Source of the DNA: Panagrolaimus kolymaensis
Lineage: Eukaryota > Nematoda > Chromadorea > Rhabditida > Panagrolaimidae
Reading direction: 5' to 3'
DNA length: 64,000 nt
NCBI GenBank assembly: GCA_028622995.1
Contig: JAJQJQ010000010.1
Location: 3,038,001 to 3,102,000 of the forward strand
Under the pieces are notes generated by a model that was given only the letters and a program-made list of their open reading frames with translations, did no database searches and was not told the origin of the DNA. Shown one piece after another: positions 23,207-35,664 of the stretch. The position numbers were made by a program, and so were the translations under genes. Numbering within the stretch: the stretch's first letter is position 1; the number at the start of each line of letters is the position of its first letter.

Positions 23207-24619
23207 ATGGCTGCTTCCCGCAATCGCCTCATCATTGGTAGCATCGCGGGTTTAGGAGCTGCTGCATTTGGATACAAGGTTGCTTATCCATATGTGAGTC
23301 ATTGGTTTAATAATTTGTAATTCGAATTACTAAATAGATTTTGTTTAAGTGCAGAGATATGTATTACGTCACATATCAACAAGATGAAGCCGATGCATTC
23401 ACTGTTAAAAAGATTGAAGATGCTTTTAAAACCCTCTCAGATCATCCCGAATGTAAATCTTTATTAAAAAAACATTTGACTCAAAGCGTTATGGATAAGC
23501 TAAAATACAAGAAGACCAAACTTGGTGCGACTTTGTATGATGTTATTCGCTCAGGTTTGGTTTTTAATTTTGAGTCTGAGTCACGAATATTATTGTTTTG
23601 CAGGCGTGTATAATCCTGATGCAAGTGTGGGAGTTTATGCACCCGATGCAGAATCTTACAAAGTTTTTGCTGCCCTTTTTGATCCCATCATTCAAGAATA
23701 TCATGGCTACGGACCAAACGATAAACAACCTGATGTTGATCTCGGCGAAGGCCATACAAAGGATCTCGAAGCTCTTGATCCAGATAACAAATATATTATT
23801 TCCACTCGGTTTGTCTTTGAATTATTATTTCTATTAACTTTTAACCTTTGTTTTTAGTATTCGTTGCGGCCGTGCTCTTCGTGGATATCCCTTCAATCCT
23901 CTTTTAACCAGCGATGATTACTTAATTATGCAAGAAAAAGTTAAAAAAGCTTTAGACCTAGTTAAAGATCAAGATCTTAAAGGAACTTATTATCCTCTTC
24001 AAGGCATGAAAAAAGAAACTCAAAATCAACTTATTGCTGATCATTTTCTTTTCAAAGAAGGTGATCGCCATCTTCAACATGCAAATGCTTGCCAATATTG
24101 GCCAGCTGGACGAGGAATTTTCCATAATAATGATAAAACTTTCCTCATTTGGGTTAATGAAGAAGATCATCTTCGAATTATTAGTATGCAACAAGGTAGC
24201 GATGTTGGTGAAGTTCTTGATCGTCTTATTCGTGGTGTTAAGGTTTGAGAATTTGCATTTAAATTTTCATTTTGTTTTTTATTTATTGTTTTGTGCTTTA
24301 GAGTATTGAACAAAAAGTTCCATTTGCCCGGGATCCTCATCTTGGTTATTTAACTTTCTGCCCAACCAATCTTGGCTCAACTGTTCGAGCTTCCGTCCAT
24401 ATTAAACTTCCTAAAGTTTCTGCCCGAAAAGATTTCCAAGAAATTTGTGATAAAATGAATCTTCAAGTTCGTGGCATTCATGGAGAACATTCAGATACTG
24501 AAGGTGGAGTTATGGATATTTCCAACAAACAACGTCTTGGAATCAGTGAATATCAAGCCGTTCGCCAAATGTATGATGGCGTAAAGAAACTTATCGAAAT
24601 GGAAAAAGATTCCAAATAA
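23207..24619 (+). CDS. Arginine kinase with N-terminal membrane anchor
   Basis: Exons 23207-23293, 23338-23554, 23604-23808, 23858-24242 and 24302-24619 make 403 aa. The protein is an ATP:guanido phosphotransferase, which stores energy as phosphoarginine. The active-site peptide is CPTNLGS (Cys about 318). [17 protein letters not shown] and [11 protein letters not shown] are the nucleotide-binding signature stretches, and GTYYPL is also present. About 45 residues precede the usual N-domain: [20 protein letters not shown] is a hydrophobic helix flanked by basic residues, fitting a membrane anchor or mitochondrial targeting signal. I recall similar N-terminal extensions in some C. elegans arginine kinases. 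AATAAA is at 24690-24695. Confidence 0.93.
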
Positions 24620-24689
24620 ACTATTGCTTTTTTTATTATGGTTTTGTGTCTTTTCTTAGGAAATATAGCTTTCAGCGATTTTAAAACAA

Positions 24690-24695
24690 AATAAA
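24690..24695 (+). terminator. Poly(A) signal of arginine kinase
   Basis: AATAAA within 'caaaataaaataaaat', 71 bases after the stop codon. Confidence 0.5.
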
Positions 24696-25964
24696 ATAAA
24701 ATATCCTTCTTTTTTTGTCTGATCTTTCGTTTTTGAAAATGTTGCAACAACTTTCACATCGTTGATATTATCATGCGCGTTTTATTTCTCTTCTGTTTTT
24801 GAAAAAGAAAAAGAAACAAAAAAATAGTAGCGCAAAGGCCAATAGTTTCTACATACAAAGGATCAGTTTTTGAATGATGGTTGAGCAAAAGGCTAAGAAC
24901 ACAGAGAGCAATCAAATTTTTTTGAACTAACTTTTCTTAACGCGCTCTCTTCTCTATATTCCCGAGACAAGCAACAGCAGAAGTAACAACAAAAACGAAG
25001 AAAAAGAAGAATTTTTCAACGCAGTTTAAAATTATGCTCACCCATTTTTTTGTTTTTGTTGCGCTGTTGCCACTGACTGTTGTCGTCAGCAAGCGCCCTA
25101 TGTTTTTGTTCATCTTCGAAAGCAAGTAGCAGCAACATCGAGCGTACACCGCGCTCGAAGAAAATGAAGAAGAATAAGAATGGGAAAAAAGAAAGAGATG
25201 CAGTTTGAGCTGCATTGCTTAACTGCAATATGAACTACCTTGACGTCTATTAGCGATTGGTGACAAACCCGAAAAATTAAAGTCAAAAATCTTTTTCTCA
25301 ACTTAACTCTTATTTTTTTCCTCCTTAAAACCCCACGCAAATCAACTGCTTTTATATCCTCTCAATCAATATGTTTTTACCTTTAAATATTTTTTTTCTT
25401 GTCTCAAAAAATTGTTATTGAATCTTTTTTGTCTCTCTCAATGTAAAATAAAAAAAATAAAAGACAACAACTATCAGAAGTCTTTTTTGGTTGGTCTTAT
25501 CAATGCTCGATTGATCTTCGCTTTTTTTGTGCTTTGTTTAATCATTGTTTATAATCTCATATACCGTGTCTACAAAATCACATTTTTTTAAACCCCGGCG
25601 AATCTTTATCTTTCCATTCAATCCGAAATCCTATTATCAAAACATTCTGGAAAAAAATCATCATGCAAAAAAATATAATAAAAAAAATATGCCAAAGTGA
25701 AGAATGAATACAAATGGATTTTTTTTTTCGTGAGGAGGCAACATTCACAACTTTCATTTGTTTTGCAAGCCTATTTTTTGGGGTTTTTTTCTGAAATTTT
25801 TGGCGAAGAATCTTGAAAAATCTTTTTTTCTTTCTTTAAAATATTTTAATAACTTTTTGAAAAATTCGATCCGGATAGAATTTCGTGATTATTGATTTGC
25901 TTTATTTTAAGTATTAAAAGTATTATTCACGATAACTTAAAAATTCGTTATAATCGATTGCTTT

Positions 25965-25966
25965 AG
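25965..25966 (+). promoter_or_regulatory. Likely trans-splice acceptor (gctttag) directly before ATG 25971
   Basis: GCTTTAG ends four bases before the start codon; a leader this short is typical of trans-spliced nematode mRNAs. Confidence 0.4.
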
Positions 25967-25970
25967 GAGG

Positions 25971-28333
25971 ATGTCAGAGGAGGAAGGTATCGCTAATTTG
26001 GACGTTGAAATGTCGGCCAACGAACAGCAAATTGATAGCGATAATGGGGATGGAGCTTTATCAGATAAAGTTATATCACAACATAGTCAGCAAAATATTG
26101 TTGCTGCAGATGAAAACGAACCTTCCCACGTGGTTGATGAAGATGCAGAAGTTTCAAAAGAAGCATCTGAGGTTGCATCATCAAATAAATTAAGTAAGCA
26201 CAGCGATGATGAGGGACAACTTTCTACCGATAATGAAGAGGAAGAAGTTGTTGTTGTGACTTCTAATTCTCAACCACAACAAATCGCCAATGGAAATGGA
26301 AACAGCAATGATAAAGAAAAGTTAGTTTTAAAAACCCCTTAATTGCATCATTCATTAGGAAACCATTTTTAGAAATTATTCCAGTTATAATCCTCCCATA
26401 AATGCTTACAATGGGTAATAAAATTCAAAAACATCGTTATTCAAAATTATTCAAACCTTTTTTAGAGCATCCGAATATAGAATTCCCGGGTATTTATTAG
26501 CTGATGCTGACGCTCTCGACGGAAAGCTTCATAATATTCGAAGAACAGCCGAAAACCTTATCAGCCAATTATGCATGTTCAATGAAGTAAGACAGACTTT
26601 CTTCAAAGTTTTTATACATTTTTATAACATTTTGTTATAGAGATTACCAGACGATGAAAATTTTGATATTGATGAATTTTCTTCAACCCTCATGGAAATA
26701 AGTACATTAGTTGAAGAACTTTATGGAATTTCTGATGAATTTAATAAACTTCATGAGTAGGGTTTAAAAATAATTACTAATAAAAAAAATAAGTTTTGAA
26801 TTTTTTAGGAAGATAAAGGATGAAGCTCTTCAATGCTTGGATAAATATGAGAATAATGCAAATACGCATGGAGGTTATTTATTGAATGCAAAAATGAATA
26901 AATCTAGACAAATTCGAGCTTTTATTGAATCTTGGCAAGGTGCTGATACTCAATTAGCCGCTTTAAATGGCAACCAAGATATGGATTTTGAAGAGTAAGA
27001 ATGATAGATAGAAAATATTTAATTAATAATTTTTTTTAGTGAAAACAACTATGCGAATGAATTTTATGATAATTCTCATGCATATCAATTACTTGCTCGA
27101 CCCATTCAAAGACCTTCATGGAATTATGTCTATGAGCCTGATCTGCCTATGCCTACTTTACCTACTTCGTTTCATGTGGCTCCAACTGCACATTTATCCA
27201 TGCCTCCTAAAAATAATTTTATTCCAAATGAAAGTATTTTCGCTCATCCTCCACCGGCCGTCATTGTAAATGACAATTTTCTGGAAATGGTTTCAAGCGG
27301 TCCACCACCTCAAATTATTGAAAAACAATTGGTTGCTGATTTGCCATCTATGAATGTTCCACCTCCAGTGTTAACAAGAATTCCAGAAACACGAATTCCT
27401 GAAAATCGAGAACCTTCAATATCAGCAAGTGATTCGCCAACTGTTACACCAAAATATGTGCCACCTCCAATGATTTCTCAAGCACCAACAATCTCATTTA
27501 ATACCCCTCCAGCTTCTGTAGCTCCTCCAGTTAACCTTCCTTCAATGAATGTGCCGCCACCAATTATGAATATTCCACCTTCAATTTTGCCATCAGTTAA
27601 TTTAATTCCAATAAATATCCCGCCTCCTGAAATTAAACCAAAAATGCCACAGTTTCAAAATCCTCCTCAACTTTCGAATTCCATTAAAGCTCCAGTTTTG
27701 ATTCCTGGATTGAATATTGCTGGAACTGCGCCTCTATTTGCTCAAGTCTCTGTCACAGGATCTCCAACTCCTTCAAAACCATCTCTAATTCCAACACAAA
27801 TTCCAACATTGCCTTCTTTATCTAGCGCAAATTTTGGAATCGATAATTTCCGTAAACATAATCCTCAAATTACTCCAATTATTAATTTTAATCCCATCGG
27901 ATCTCAAGCTTCAGCAACAAAGTCATCTCAACCATCGACTAATGCAGGAGTTACAACCAAAAGTTCTCACATTCCTTCACTTTTAGACCTTAATGTTGCA
28001 TTCCCCATTGAAATATTAAAATTTAATCAAACTCAAGTTCCTCAACAGCATCAGCAACAACATCAACAACAACATCAACATCAAAGATTTACAAATCGAA
28101 ATCGACGATCTCCAATTGTAAATAATGAATCTAGAAAATCTCCAAAAGACACATTTAAAGAAAAAGAATCTCAATTTTCTGTTAAATCTGATGAAGTGGC
28201 AATGGATACTTCAGAGCCGTCGAAATCAGAAACAACAACAGAAATTCAAACTGAAATAATCCAACCAGACACAACAACAACTCCGGTTGAAGAACAAGAA
28301 ACCACTGAAATCTCAACCCCGGGTAGCAGTTAA
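25971..28333 (+). CDS. Unrecognised protein: acidic N-terminus, helical core, Pro-rich C-terminus
   Basis: Exons 25971-26320, 26373-26414, 26466-26586, 26641-26756, 26809-26994 and 27040-28333 make 702 aa. I do not recognise it. Residues 1-115 are acidic and disordered. About 132-270 is a predicted all-helical core (LLADADALDGKLHNIRRTAE, ISTLVEELYGISDEFNKLHE, NKSRQIRAFIESWQGADTQL) that could form a bundle. The remaining 430 residues are Pro/Ser/Thr-rich with repeated P-P-P and N-V-P-P-P motifs (SMNVPPPV; INIPPPE) and a Gln/His run coded by CAACAT repeats at 28045-28080. There is no signal peptide. Pro-rich stretches of this kind bind SH3, WW or profilin-type partners, or occur in RNA-processing factors; nothing here decides between these. 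Confidence 0.75.
28045..28082 (+). repeat. CAA/CAT-rich microsatellite coding Gln/His
   Basis: Imperfect CAACAACAT units inside the last exon of the Pro-rich gene, coding alternating Gln and His. Confidence 0.6.
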
Positions 28334-28578
28334 TTATTAATATTTATTTATTTTTTTTTTTTGCATTTATTTTTTATTTTCAATTTTTAATTATAAAAAA
28401 AAAGAACTATTTGCTTTTGAAATTTTGGAAAACTAAGACAAGTTAAACTTCTTTCACATATTTCTTTCTTTTTACTACTTTCATTTTTTGTTGTTACATG
28501 ATTTTTTTTGTTGATTTAAGGACTTTAAACGGACAAAAAGACGGCTGCAGCAGCTTTTTTTTTACCTTTTTACCATCC

Positions 28579-30740
28579 ATGTATCCACAGGTTTACTCCA
28601 CAGGTAAGTATTTTATTATTTTATTTTTTAATAGTTAATATATTGTGTTATTCATGGCGTTATAAAAAAATGATTTAGAGTTGTGTAAAAAAATTTTAAA
28701 TTCTCACTTTTTGGTCGCTTTTATTAGGATGTTTAGTTTAAATGCCGCCAGACAATCATTTTAATTCTAAAATCAAAAGGTGCAAAAAATAAAAAAGACT
28801 GAGCTTGGGAAAGTTCTTTTTTCGAAATATTTTTGTTTGCAAAAAAAGCAAAACATTTTCCTTTTCTTTTTGCCACGAGCCGCTGCCGCCGACATCATTT
28901 CCATATATTTTTTTTTCGGCAATTTTAATACTTGATTTTTGACCATTTTTTTATAACGCTATGTCTATGTTTTTTATTTTTTATTTTTACACTAACACCT
29001 TTGGATCGTTTTAATAGTTGAGCTTCTTGTGTAGTAGAGACACACCGCACCGTGAGCAGACAGTTGCAATCCTAGCTGTTTGTATATTTTTTCTGTGTTT
29101 TTTTAAAAGTTTTTTCCAAACAACTTATTTCACTACTTATTCACTTATTTTTATTTTTGCGCTAAAAACAAAGCTCTTCACATATTTTTTTTTGTTTCAC
29201 AAAATCAAGTAAAGCAGAAAATGAAAGAATATTTTGGACGAAGAATGAAAGCACATTTCGGAAGCAAAGACGGTGCGGTTTTTTATTTACTTTTTTCTTT
29301 TCTTTTTTAAACCAAACTTTTTTCTATTCCTAATTTGAAACTATTCAAAAAGGCTTATCACGCAATTAACTTGACAAAAATAAACATAAGGGTAAAGGAA
29401 GTTGACGTAGTTAATTTGTTACACCAAAAACGGATCTAGAATTTGTATTTTTTGTGATAAAAATAACTTCTTTTAAATACGAAAATTCAAAAAAAAAAAT
29501 CGTCCAAATTGTCAGCGCCTTTGATTAGAAGTTTTTATTATCAAGTTTTTATAAATTTTACCCTATTTACCCTCCAACCTTTTGCTTGCTTTCACATTTT
29601 GCTTTTCACACAGTAGTTGATTTTGGTATTTTTGTGTAGATGGTGTGTATGTACAGCCTGCAATTTATTTACCCATTCGATCGGTAAACGGTTATCTTAC
29701 CTATTATCCACATCCAGTTTCGGCAGCGGCAAGTATGACCCCACCTATGGGTACTCCAATCTCCTCATATTATGCCACATCGCCCATCACTCTCATGTCC
29801 AATGGTGGAATGAGTCCCATTCCAAATGGAAGCCTTGGTGAAGGTCCAGCTCAAATGAGAAAATTATTCATTGGTGGACTTAATCATGAAACAACGGATG
29901 AACAAGTTTGTTAATTTTTTTGAACAAAACTTTACCCGTAAAAAATTTCAGCTGAGAGAATATTACTCTCAATGGGGCGCAGTTGTAGATTGCATAGTCA
30001 TCCGTGATCCCATCAATAAGCAATCTCGAGGCTTTGGATTTGTTACATATGCAACAATTCAAATGGCTGAAAATGCAATGAATGGTAGACCGCATACAAT
30101 TAATGGTAAAGTTGTTGATCCCAAACGTGCAATACCTCGTGAACAAATGTTACCCATGACAGCAAGCAATCCGCCATATTTCCTTGAATCTGAACCTCAA
30201 GAAGAATGTAAAATTGTTTTATCTGGTAAGCTTAATCTCCATTAATTAAAAGATGGATGTAAAGAGGAAAGGGCTTAAGGAATTCACTGGGATTACCATA
30301 CCGTTGATGGACTTCGACAACATTTTGAAAATTTTGGTAGCGTAGAACAAGTTGAAATTCTTGGACATCCTCGTGGTTTCGGGTTTATCGTTTTTGAAGA
30401 TAAAGATGGCGTTTCCAAGTGTAAGGCCTATGGAAAATTACATTCAATAAATGGTAAGAAAGTTGAAGTTAGAACGGTTAGTTTAATTACATCTTTCACA
30501 AAGCCAATCTCTTAAAAAAACAGTTTGCAGGACACATCTTTCGAACTCCATAGTGCAGCCTCAAATTATTCCAAGCGTAGACATAATCATAGTGGAAGTC
30601 AAGGATATGTGACTCAACAACATAGTAGCACAGCTACACCTGATTCAATTTGCTCAACAGATTATACTTCATCGGGTAGTTTAGATCAATCTGATCAATC
30701 ATCGGATTCAAATAATTTGCAAACTACTCCAACATTTTAA
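28579..30740 (+). CDS. hnRNP A-type RNA-binding protein with two RRMs
   Basis: Exons 28579-28603, 29640-29905, 29952-30225, 30280-30476 and 30531-30740 make 323 aa. The short first exon (MYPQVYST) joins in frame across a 1036-base intron to DGVYVQPAIYLPIR. RRM1 has RNP2 KLFIGGL and RNP1 SRGFGFVTY, then PHTINGKVVDPKRAIPRE, very close to hnRNP A1. RRM2 has KIVLSGI as RNP2 and PRGFGFIVF as RNP1. The C-terminus is Ser/Thr/Gln-rich instead of the Gly-rich tail of hnRNP A1. It should bind single-stranded RNA in the nucleus and act in splicing or mRNA control. The Tyr/Pro/Met-rich N-terminus is unusual for hnRNP A1 and more like DAZAP1 or Musashi-type proteins. The exact orthologue is unclear. Confidence 0.85.
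28604..29639 (+). other. Long first intron of the hnRNP A-type gene
   Basis: 1036 bases against a typical 45-60 in this window; begins ggtaagtatt and ends ttttgtgtag. Contains no coding exon I can support and may hold regulatory elements or an internal promoter. Confidence 0.5.
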
Positions 30741-32862
30741 AATACCTTTAATTTTCTTTCCTTTCCGTTGCCTTTATTATTTTTTTTAAAACTAAAACCT
30801 CAACCAAAAAAACAAGAAATTTTTGAATATATTTCTAAAAAAAGATTTTCAAAAACATTTTAGCGAATGTTTTTAATTATCCTTTTTTTTACATGACTGC
30901 CCACTTTGTCTTTTATTTTAATTTTTTTCCTTTAATTTTGAAACCCCGTGTTTTTTTTATATGTATGCTTTTTCTGTTTATTAAAACTTTATTCTTCTCA
31001 TTAACTCAAAATCTCCAATTTCTAAACCTTTTCAAAATTTTAATTTCTTTCTTTCATTTTAATTACTGAACTATTAGCAACAAAAAAAAATAATTATCTA
31101 TGAGTTTAAATTTTTAGTGTGTGCCATATATTTCTTGCGTTTTCTTTTAAATTTGCAGAAGCAACTTTCTTTATTATTTTTTGTTTTTTTATTTGCACGC
31201 TGCTTTTATTAAAAACGCATTAAGAAATTTTAGTTAGATTTTTTTCTTTTTTATTTTTACGTGTAAACTTTATCCATTTTAAAACATGTCACCAACCTTT
31301 TCTTAAATCGACCTTACATAATATGAGTTTGATTTACAACTTTTTTTCTTTCTTACAAAAAACTTTGAATTTCGTACCATTTTTGCCTTTGTTTTTCCAT
31401 GTCTTTTTTTAAAGTGTAACTAGTCTACTTGGTTTTAGTAGCGTTCGTTTTTCAGTTTAACGTTTAGCTTTTCTATTTCTTTTTGTTTTAGATTTTATGT
31501 TTAGAAATTTTTATTATTCTCTCCTTTTTCTTTCTGCTTTTGTATTTGACATTGCAAAAAAAAAAACGCATGTGCCTTTCTCTCTCTTTTTTTTTAAAAT
31601 AAAAATAAAGAATTTTTTATCTGAATTTGTATATTCACAAAAGCAACTTTTTATCAAATAAAAATGAACGCAATAATGAAATCTATGAACAATCGAAAAC
31701 TATTCAAAGTATTTGTATAAGAATATAAATTTCTTCAAACTTAAATTTAAAAGGGAAAAAATTCAAAGTTTTATCTTCATCAAAAAATATTCTGCCATTG
31801 CAGTAAGCAAATATAATTTTGAACATTTTGTTATATTCAGCCACACCCCCAGATAAGGGAATGGAAGAAGATATTCTTTTTGAGTGATGTTGTTTTTGTC
31901 CTTTAAAAAAAAGAAAAAATAAATATCCTAAAAGAAGGAAAAGAAAAAAAGGAGGAGCAAAAAAAAACAATGTATGTATGTAATAAAATGGACATTGTTC
32001 AAAAAAAGTCGTTGTCATCGGTCATTTTTTTTTATTGCTTTTGTTAAACATAGGTAAACCGTAATTTTAAACGCTTATTTGCAAGATTAACAAAGAATTA
32101 CGTGAGGAAGAAGAAGTAGTTCTGACCTTTTAATTATGCGTTTATAAAGTTTACTTTAGGTTTAGTTTATGCGTAAATTGTTAGTAGTGGCTGCTTTTTT
32201 ATTTTGATCGCTAAAAACAATCGAAACAATTTTTTTAGAGGAATCATAACTTTTTTTTTTGTTATTTGTATCATCTTCCTCAATTTTTTTCTTTTTTTCG
32301 AAATAATCTTTTGTTGTTAGTCATAACATTACCAAACAAACAAATACAAACGCAAATACATATAAACGCCTGTGGTTGTTAGCTTGATTTTTTGGGCAAC
32401 AACCAGCTATTGTAAACCAACCCATCATCTATCGTTTTTTTTTTGTCATCCATCATTCATTCTCATGCATCCATGATGATGATGATTTTTTTCAAGCTGA
32501 TTTCGATGACAAAATTTTTTTTTTCTCTCTCCTCTATGCTTGGTTGTTATTTTTTCCGCATCTTTTTTTCTTCCCTCACAAAACTGTATCCACTTGATTC
32601 CATGCGTTTTTTTTTCTTTTTTCAAAAGAGGCAGTTTTTAAAGGAGGAGGACTTCCGATTCTTCTAATAACCAGCTTTAAGCAATCAAGCCCAATAGCAA
32701 CTGCCTATTTGTTTGTGAGAAAACATCATATTTTTTTAATATTTAAGCGGCTTCTTCACTCTTTTTGTATATCTTTTTTTAATGAAATAATATATTTTTG
32801 AACATACATTGTTATTGTTATTATTGTATATTTTTGTTTTTAGTTTTTTTTTAACAAAAATT
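30741..32862. other. Intergenic, 2.1 kb, no gene supported
   Basis: 3' UTR of the hnRNP gene, then T-rich DNA with 'tgtatgtatgt' near 31971 and a (GAT)n stretch near 32473. The minus-strand frame at 31704-32018 is Phe/Leu-rich without signal, domain or introns. Confidence 0.45.
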
Positions 32863-35664
32863 ATGGCTGCTGATGCCTCATGGTGGGCTGAATCGGTTGC
32901 ATGCTATCATGAACCAAAAGTACACGATCATGAATTATTTTGGTTTTTATATAATGTAAATTTATATGTTTTATTACCTCTCGCAATATTTGGTTTATTT
33001 TTTAATGCTTCAGCTTTGGTAAGTCTTTTTTTCACGTGTTTCAAATTTCAGTTAATTATTTTTTTTCATAAAAAATGTTTCTTTTTTTTGTTGATAGAAT
33101 TTTTTTCTTTTTTCGCGCCTGGTACGGCTTGTTTCCCGGTCATCCTGATTATGATGCGTCCTCTTTTTTTTTATCACTTCCTAATCCATAAAGGTTTTAA
33201 ATCGAATAATATCAATGATATTTAATGCTAACCGGAATCATCCTTCATGATGCTTTTAGGATTGAGTCCCTCTTTTTCGTCACTCCTTAAATCAGAGGAG
33301 CGAGGCCTTCTTCTTTTCTCTAAACAAATAGCAGCGAAATCTTCCGCGTTTGAACAACAAAACAATTCTCACTCACTCTCTTACCGATTATTGGTTATTG
33401 GGAAAGGCTTATAACAACAGTTTTGACCGAGATAATATTTTTTTGCTTAACCTACTTGAGACTTTTTAAGGGCCACCATCTACTCTTCTTTTAAAAACAT
33501 TTATTAGTAATAAAGAGTAGCCCATTGAAAAAAAAAATGAAGAAGATTTATTATTTTGAAAAATAACTAGGGACTGGACAAAAATAAAAATAAAAAACAT
33601 TGCGTTGTTGGCAGTTGTTTGAGTCTGTATTTATTCAGCGTTAAAATTAGCCTTGTTTGCTGCAAATAAAAAAAATCATCCAATGTTTTTTCTTGCTTTT
33701 TATAAACATTTTTTTGTGATTTTGACAAAAATATTTCTGCTTTTTTCTTCTTGCTTTTGTTTTTAAAAAAGGATGAGTTTAAAAAATATTGCAAAATAGT
33801 ATCACAAGAGTACATCTCGGGATTAGTTTTTAGAATTACTTTTTTAGTGTAAAAAATAGCTTCAAAAAAAGAAGGCCGGCCAATTAAAGAAAATCTGAGA
33901 AAAAAAATATAATAAAACTATACGAACAAAAGCAATTTTAACTCTATTTTCGGTGGGAAAAGATTGCCTTACGCAATAAAAAACAAAAAAAAGAAGCATA
34001 CATGAAATTTAGTTAATTCATTTTATTTTTCAAAGCAAAAACCTCAGAAAAAGAAAAAGAATGAAGCGTCAAAACAGAGACATGACATATTCAAATTAAA
34101 AAAATAATATACATACAAATAATTATTCATAAAAAAACTTTTCTAAGAAAGGCATATTTTAATTTTCATATATTTTTTTAGGTTTGTTTATATAGTCCAC
34201 CAAAAATTACATCAGGTGTATTTTTATATCTCAAAGCTTTGTTAATCCTTGATTTATTACATATTTTTGTTACATCTGCTACAGTCCTTTTACCACAATT
34301 ATGTGATAATCATCATACAAAAGATCACACTTTTTATGGATTATGTATGTTTGAAAGGCGGTTTTTAAAATATACTATGCCAAGATTTGAATCCACAATA
34401 AATACCATGCATGTTTGGACTATCGCTTCACTTTCTGCTCATCGATATTGGAAGGTTTGTAAACTTTATTTATTATTTCATTAATTTTTTCTTGTTGTTG
34501 TTGAGGAACTTATTTTTTTCTCATTTTACGATGGAACCTGGTAGTGTCCGCTTCAGTTAGCAACATGAGTCAAAATAAAATATTTGGGGGATTACGTCCA
34601 TGTACAGAAATGAGGAGTAGTTGTTGTAATATAAAGCCAAATTCTCCTCCACACGGAGCAAGTATTACGCAAAATAAAATACGCGTGAGAAAATATTTTA
34701 GCTTTTATGTTTGTTTTTGTACATAATTGTTTACAATGTTTTTTATTTTATATCTTTTTTGCAAATGGTCAAAGATCTAAAAATAACACTAATTTACTAA
34801 ACTTTACAGATATCCAGACCCGTGATTTCAAGATTTAAAGACACAGCAAATCGGGCAAGATTTGTCTTAATTGTAATGTTATGTTTGGCAGTGGCTTTTC
34901 GAATTCCTTTATTTCTTGTGGAGCTACAAATTAAATGGCGTCCAATGCTTTTAATAAGTCGCCGTCCTGAAACCACGGAATTACTTTCACCTTATCGAAT
35001 TATTTATCATTCATTTTTGGATCCAATTTTATCTAATTTTTTACCATTTATTTGGATGTGTGTATTTAGTTTATTAACGTTATGTGAAATTATTAACAAT
35101 CGCCATTTCGCATATGCTCAATTTAGCGTTTATAGTCGCACCAGTGGAACAAGTATTAAAACTATGTGCACTAGGTAAGCTAGAAAATAAATAATATGGA
35201 AAGAGATAAGTTATTATTTTTAGTAAACCTTTAACATATTTTCAAAGAAGAGCAGATGGAATTCGTCAAAAACAAGAATTTCGTGCAACTGTTTCAATAA
35301 CTTTGATTATTATTTTACATTTACTTTTCCATTCATTGCAATTATACAATGTTGCTAGAAAATGGCAATTATTGTTACAGAAAAAATGTCCAACAAGGTT
35401 GCTTTTAAATTTCTTATACTAAATTTTATACTTTCTAATTTTAGAACTGATTATGTTCAATCTCACATTAGCACTGTGCTTTCTATGCTTTCAGCATCGG
35501 TGAATGCTTTTGTATTTATTGCCTTTACAAACAGATTACGAAAATATGTACAGAAATTAATTTATCGAACATCTAGAACTTTATCAAGCTCAAGTGATCC
35601 TCCACTAAGCCCTCGAACTACAACATCCACTGAGCATCCATATAATGATAATGCATTTCTTTAA
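32863..35664 (+). CDS. Class A GPCR, neuropeptide-receptor-like, with long second intracellular loop
   Basis: Exons 32863-33018, 34182-34458, 34557-34684, 34810-35174, 35224-35397 and 35445-35664 make 439 aa. Seven hydrophobic segments are visible: VLLPLAIFGLFFNASAL (TM1 with GxxxN), ALLILDLLHIFVTSATVLL (TM2, LD), a TM3 ending ASLSAHRYWKV (HRY in place of DRY), then FVLIVMLCLAVAFRIPLFLV (TM4), ILSNFLPFIWMCVFSLLTL (TM5), VSITLIIILHLLFHSL (TM6) and a TM7 with SVNAFVFIAF. The pattern resembles nematode FMRFamide-type receptors; the ligand is unknown. Between TM3 and TM4 lies an unusually long loop with Ser and three Cys (MRSSCCNIKPNSPP). The donor at 34458 and acceptor at 34557 fit; an acceptor at 34545 also keeps frame and would add four residues. 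Confidence 0.82.
33019..34181 (+). other. Long first intron of the GPCR gene
   Basis: 1163 bases between TM1 and TM2 exons. A less A/T-rich patch at 33110-33330 stands out, but no exon, tRNA or other RNA gene was recognised in it. Confidence 0.5.

Larger units (their letters stand above)
24620..25970. other. Intergenic, no gene supported
   Basis: 3' UTR of arginine kinase and A/T-rich upstream DNA. A less A/T-rich patch at 24940-25160 produces overlapping minus-strand frames rich in Ser/Phe without domain or splice structure. Confidence 0.45.

Noticed and set aside
24940..25340. Overlapping minus-strand frames of 70-92 codons
   Set aside because: Three mutually overlapping frames with Ser/Phe bias and no shared domain; a sign of composition, not coding.
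33110..33330. Less A/T-rich patch in the GPCR intron, considered as a tRNA, small RNA or extra exon
   Set aside because: No cloverleaf, no hairpin of miRNA type by eye, and no in-frame exon bounded by splice sites.
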